Source: Bacteroidota bacterium
Lineage (GTDB): Bacteria > Bacteroidota > Bacteroidia > B-17B0 > Aurantibacillaceae
Length of the DNA stretch: 64,000 nucleotides
Reading direction: 5' to 3'
Assembly (NCBI GenBank): GCA_018267825.1
Contig: JAFDXR010000016.1
Span: 115,550 to 179,549 of the forward strand
Shown piece by piece: positions 63,901-64,000 of this stretch (position 1 is its first letter; each line of letters begins with the position of its first letter). The notes below the pieces were generated by a model. That model worked only from the letters and a program-made list of their open reading frames with translations. It had not been told where the DNA came from and did not search any database. The position numbers and the translations under genes were made by a program.

Positions 63901-64000
63901 ACCGGAAAGAGATGCTCCGCTGCCTCCTCCGGGAGACCAACTATAGGTATAGCCGGCTGTACCACCACTTATGACTGAACTGATCTGTCCGTTGGTGCCG
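57937..64000 (-). CDS. Giant SprB-repeat surface adhesin with PKD domains and CHU_C sorting domain (5' end outside window)
   Basis: The frame is open from the stop at 57937 to the right edge (more than 2000 codons), with no stop and no credible start, so the N-terminus is beyond the window. In sequence order it has about 20 SprB repeats of roughly 76 residues (VSCNGGNNGSAVV, then GTPNYTYSWSPGG, then AGTYTVTLTDSRSC), two Ig/PKD-like segments near CVGQQATVVAS and CPGQASQISATV, two PKD domains (WNWNFGDGG and YDWQFGDGATS) and a CHU_C domain (FPNAFTPNPNGAPGG, LQIYDRWGELIFES, LGVYVWKAYVKL). SprB proteins are mobile adhesins in gliding Flavobacteria. The partner PorP/SprF gene follows immediately. 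Confidence 0.93.
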   Translation of the reverse strand, partial: GTNGQISSVISGGTAGYTYSWSPGGGSGASLSGIGAGTYTLKVTDSKGCISSQTASITQPSALLAAVSVTNESCQYLNNGSASVSVSGGTSGYTYTWQPVGQFTSQINNIPSGSYTVNISDSKGCTTTTVATVTEPAVLSVNLQSQVNVSCNGGNNGSAVVSGIGGTPNYTYSWSPGGSSSSVLSNAVAGTYTVTLTDSRSCQAQTTVSITQPLPLSVSMSGTAVACSGGSSGSAQSIVSGGTAPYSYSWLNNGQTGSSVNGISAGIYTVQVTDSKLCTANGTISISQPSPLSAGLTTTAVSCYNGTNGQISSVISGGTAGYTYSWSPGGGSGASLSGIGAGTYTLKVTDSKGCISSQTASITQPSALLAAVSVTNESCQYLNNGSASVNVSGGTPGYTYTWQPVGQFTSQINNIPSGSYTVNISDSKGCTTTTVATVTEPAVLSVNLQSQVNVSCNGGNNGSAVVSGIGGTPNYTYSWSPGGSSSSVLSNAVAGTYTVTLTDSRSCQAQTTVIITQPNVLTVSTGVTNVSCNGGNNGVISISSSGGTAPYAYTLFPGNIISSNFSSLSPGNYTVVTNDAAGCSKTSTVTINQPTSVSSVIGYTNANCGMQTGNASISITSGGVPPFTYQWLPAGGTGSVSTALAAGSYTVKVSDNNGCLTLNTVNINDIQGPLVSIASTTNVSCFAGSNGAAVATFTGGTGPNYTYQWFPSGGNSLTAAGLQSGYYTIKIIDNAGCIGLATTPFISEPAKIVPVISTQSVSCMGGNNGWATVNANGGTPSYSYLWQPTGQTGSSITNISAGNYTVLVTDSYSCVQTLSFTIAQPASFPSVTIASSSVSCFGGNNGSAVAQAIGGVSPYNFQWNYGAVSGATLSNVPAGIYSVSATDYNGCVTGATVSVTQPAVMSLTVNSSSSDCSQANGSASVSVSGGTGSYTYQWNPGNSVLSTAAGLFAGSYSIVVTDANACSITNSILITDKPAPTLNITGTGSVSCFGGSNGTATLSVSGGTGPFSYSWLPSGGSQPVASGLSAGTYTAQVVSANGCTVQVTTPLITAPLPVLTVVSSTAVACYGGNNGSAGISVSGGIPAYSYTWFPGGMSSAMVSGLTAGIYTVQTSDQNNCIQTTTVQVAEPAQLSVLSTTVVPVSCFGGNTGAASVSITGGTAPFNYAWLPVGSNGPQSSGLTTGTYSVSIHDANNCMTNTVLTVSGPLAPLSVNGYGNGTLCYGGSDGTATVTVAGGTPSYSYQWSPAGGTLSTASNLSNGNYIVTVTDGNNCQASVPIQIAQATPITGTLVPDDASCGLANGAMQSQINGGVGPYQYSWNNATYTTANISNLLPGTYSLQVMDANNCQVTFSASLVNLPGPSVNVVSTQSILCQGGNNGTATASITGTLVPYQFSWLPYGGNQVAATGLTAGTYTAQLIDAKGCTVTANAIIPEPSLLSITTTTVSDVSCFAQANGSAAIAVSGGSPGYSYVWSGSGATGPQATNLVAGNYSVTVHDQNNCSTGYGFVIAQPPALTSTLTGVTNALCYQSVGASTVSAAGGTMPYSYNWTSTPPQTGTIAGGLHAGNFTVTVTDANGCTSTKTLTITQPSQIITHTGINDTICVGQQATVVASASGGSGNYYYVWNPSGSINTGTYNPSPVSNTTYTVMAFDQNGCAGIEDSVDVTVYSLTGANVQVYGETPICPGQASQISATVMGNTGPCTLNWNNGLGSGPGPFVVQPSQPVTYILSVSNACGITVMDSVKIMFNPPPTLAFFSDTVNICAPGIIHFSDQSVTGNPADPISSWNWNFGDGGVSALPDPAYIYNTSGTYTVTLTVTTDAGCTASSVNPIVIHAFPSPSAGFTMNTNYLDIPYDVLHCNNTSSGASVYDWQFGDGATSTSFNVSHLYQSIGNYGVQLIATNQYGCRDTAFADVTTHADVVFPNAFTPNPNGAPGGVYDIASLTNDIFFPYTSGVVDFKLQIYDRWGELIFESEDVKIGWDGYYKGKLCQLGVYVWKAYVKLNNGKEFNKSGDVTLLR
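62466..64000. repeat. 915-bp tandem duplication inside the SprB-repeat gene
   Basis: Bases 62466-63085 and 63381-64000 align without gaps at an offset of exactly 915 bp (305 codons, four SprB repeats). By eye they differ at about 16 of 620 positions, almost all synonymous; two clear replacements are TPG/TSG and VNV/VSV. The second copy runs past the edge, so the array may have more units. The left boundary is sharp: sequence just below 62466 and 63381 differs. Confidence 0.92.

Noticed and set aside
62466..64000. Repeats at the right end as a CRISPR array or insertion sequence
   Set aside because: The repeat unit is 915 bp, stays in frame, codes for SprB repeats and has no spacers, inverted ends or transposase.

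Overview
The window looks like a chromosomal segment of a member of the Bacteroidota. The evidence is a fused lpxC-fabZ gene, TonB receptor/DUF4249 pairing, LytS/LytTR signalling, GSCFA, HYC_CC_PP and DUF3820 families, type IX secretion (T9SS) sorting domains, SprB repeats with PorP/SprF partners, and repeated TAnnTTTG promoter boxes, the -7 element typical of this phylum. I cannot place it below phylum with confidence. No rRNA, tRNA, CRISPR array, prophage or intact insertion sequence was seen. Coding density is high and no gap between supported genes exceeds about 300 bases.

Layout. 1-2.8 kb: lipid A operon on the minus strand (lpxD, lpxC-fabZ, lpxA cut by the window edge). 2.9-3.9 kb: di-haem cytochrome c peroxidase. 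4.0-8.6 kb: plus-strand operon of a CPBP membrane protease, an M61 peptidase, a LytS-type kinase and a LytTR regulator, closed by a clear terminator. 8.7-12.3 kb: an unknown multi-pass membrane protein, a GSCFA protein and a convergent zinc-ribbon membrane protein. 12.3-15.7 kb: TonB-dependent receptor plus DUF4249 lipoprotein. 15.7-18.3 kb: transglutaminase-like protein, MBL hydrolase and a small array of REP-like palindromes. 18.3-24.6 kb: LptD-like protein, cell-wall amidase, YrdC/Sua5 protein, AroQ and XerD. 24.6-31.8 kb: monooxygenase-like protein, SpoIIE phosphatase, P-loop kinase, beta-barrel protein, FUSC protein, two small genes and an Mla lipid-transport operon. 31.8-35.3 kb: probable copper module (HMA protein, multicopper oxidase with T9SS tail, T9SS cargo, HYC_CC_PP protein). 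35.5-39.6 kb: mutagenesis cassette (DnaE-type polymerase and DinB). 39.7-42.7 kb: 1006-codon TPR-GAF-GAF-SpoIIE sensor phosphatase.

42.7-48.1 kb is a reactive-sulfur neighbourhood. It holds a CstB-like persulfide dioxygenase with one dead and one intact rhodanese domain, a lipoprotein fusing rhodanese to thioredoxin, two half-length TSUP (TauE/SafE) proteins, a universal stress protein and small membrane proteins (DUF2892, DUF6132, DUF983). 48.2-52.1 kb has a cytochrome-like lipoprotein with an unusual CX3CH motif, an NTF2-like protein, a CHAD protein and a tandem universal stress protein.

52.2-64.0 kb is a minus-strand operon for a gliding/adhesion-type surface system: a giant SprB-repeat protein whose start lies beyond the right edge, two PorP/SprF proteins, a small secreted protein, a second CHU_C-type protein and a TPR/PD40 protein resembling PorE but without an OmpA domain. 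The giant gene carries a recent 915-bp internal tandem duplication. The most interesting points are the sulfur cluster with its paired half-transporters, the repeat expansion in the giant adhesin, the copper module that seems to use T9SS-exported enzymes, and a group of promoters whose -7 box nearly touches the start codon, which predicts leaderless or very short-leader mRNAs.
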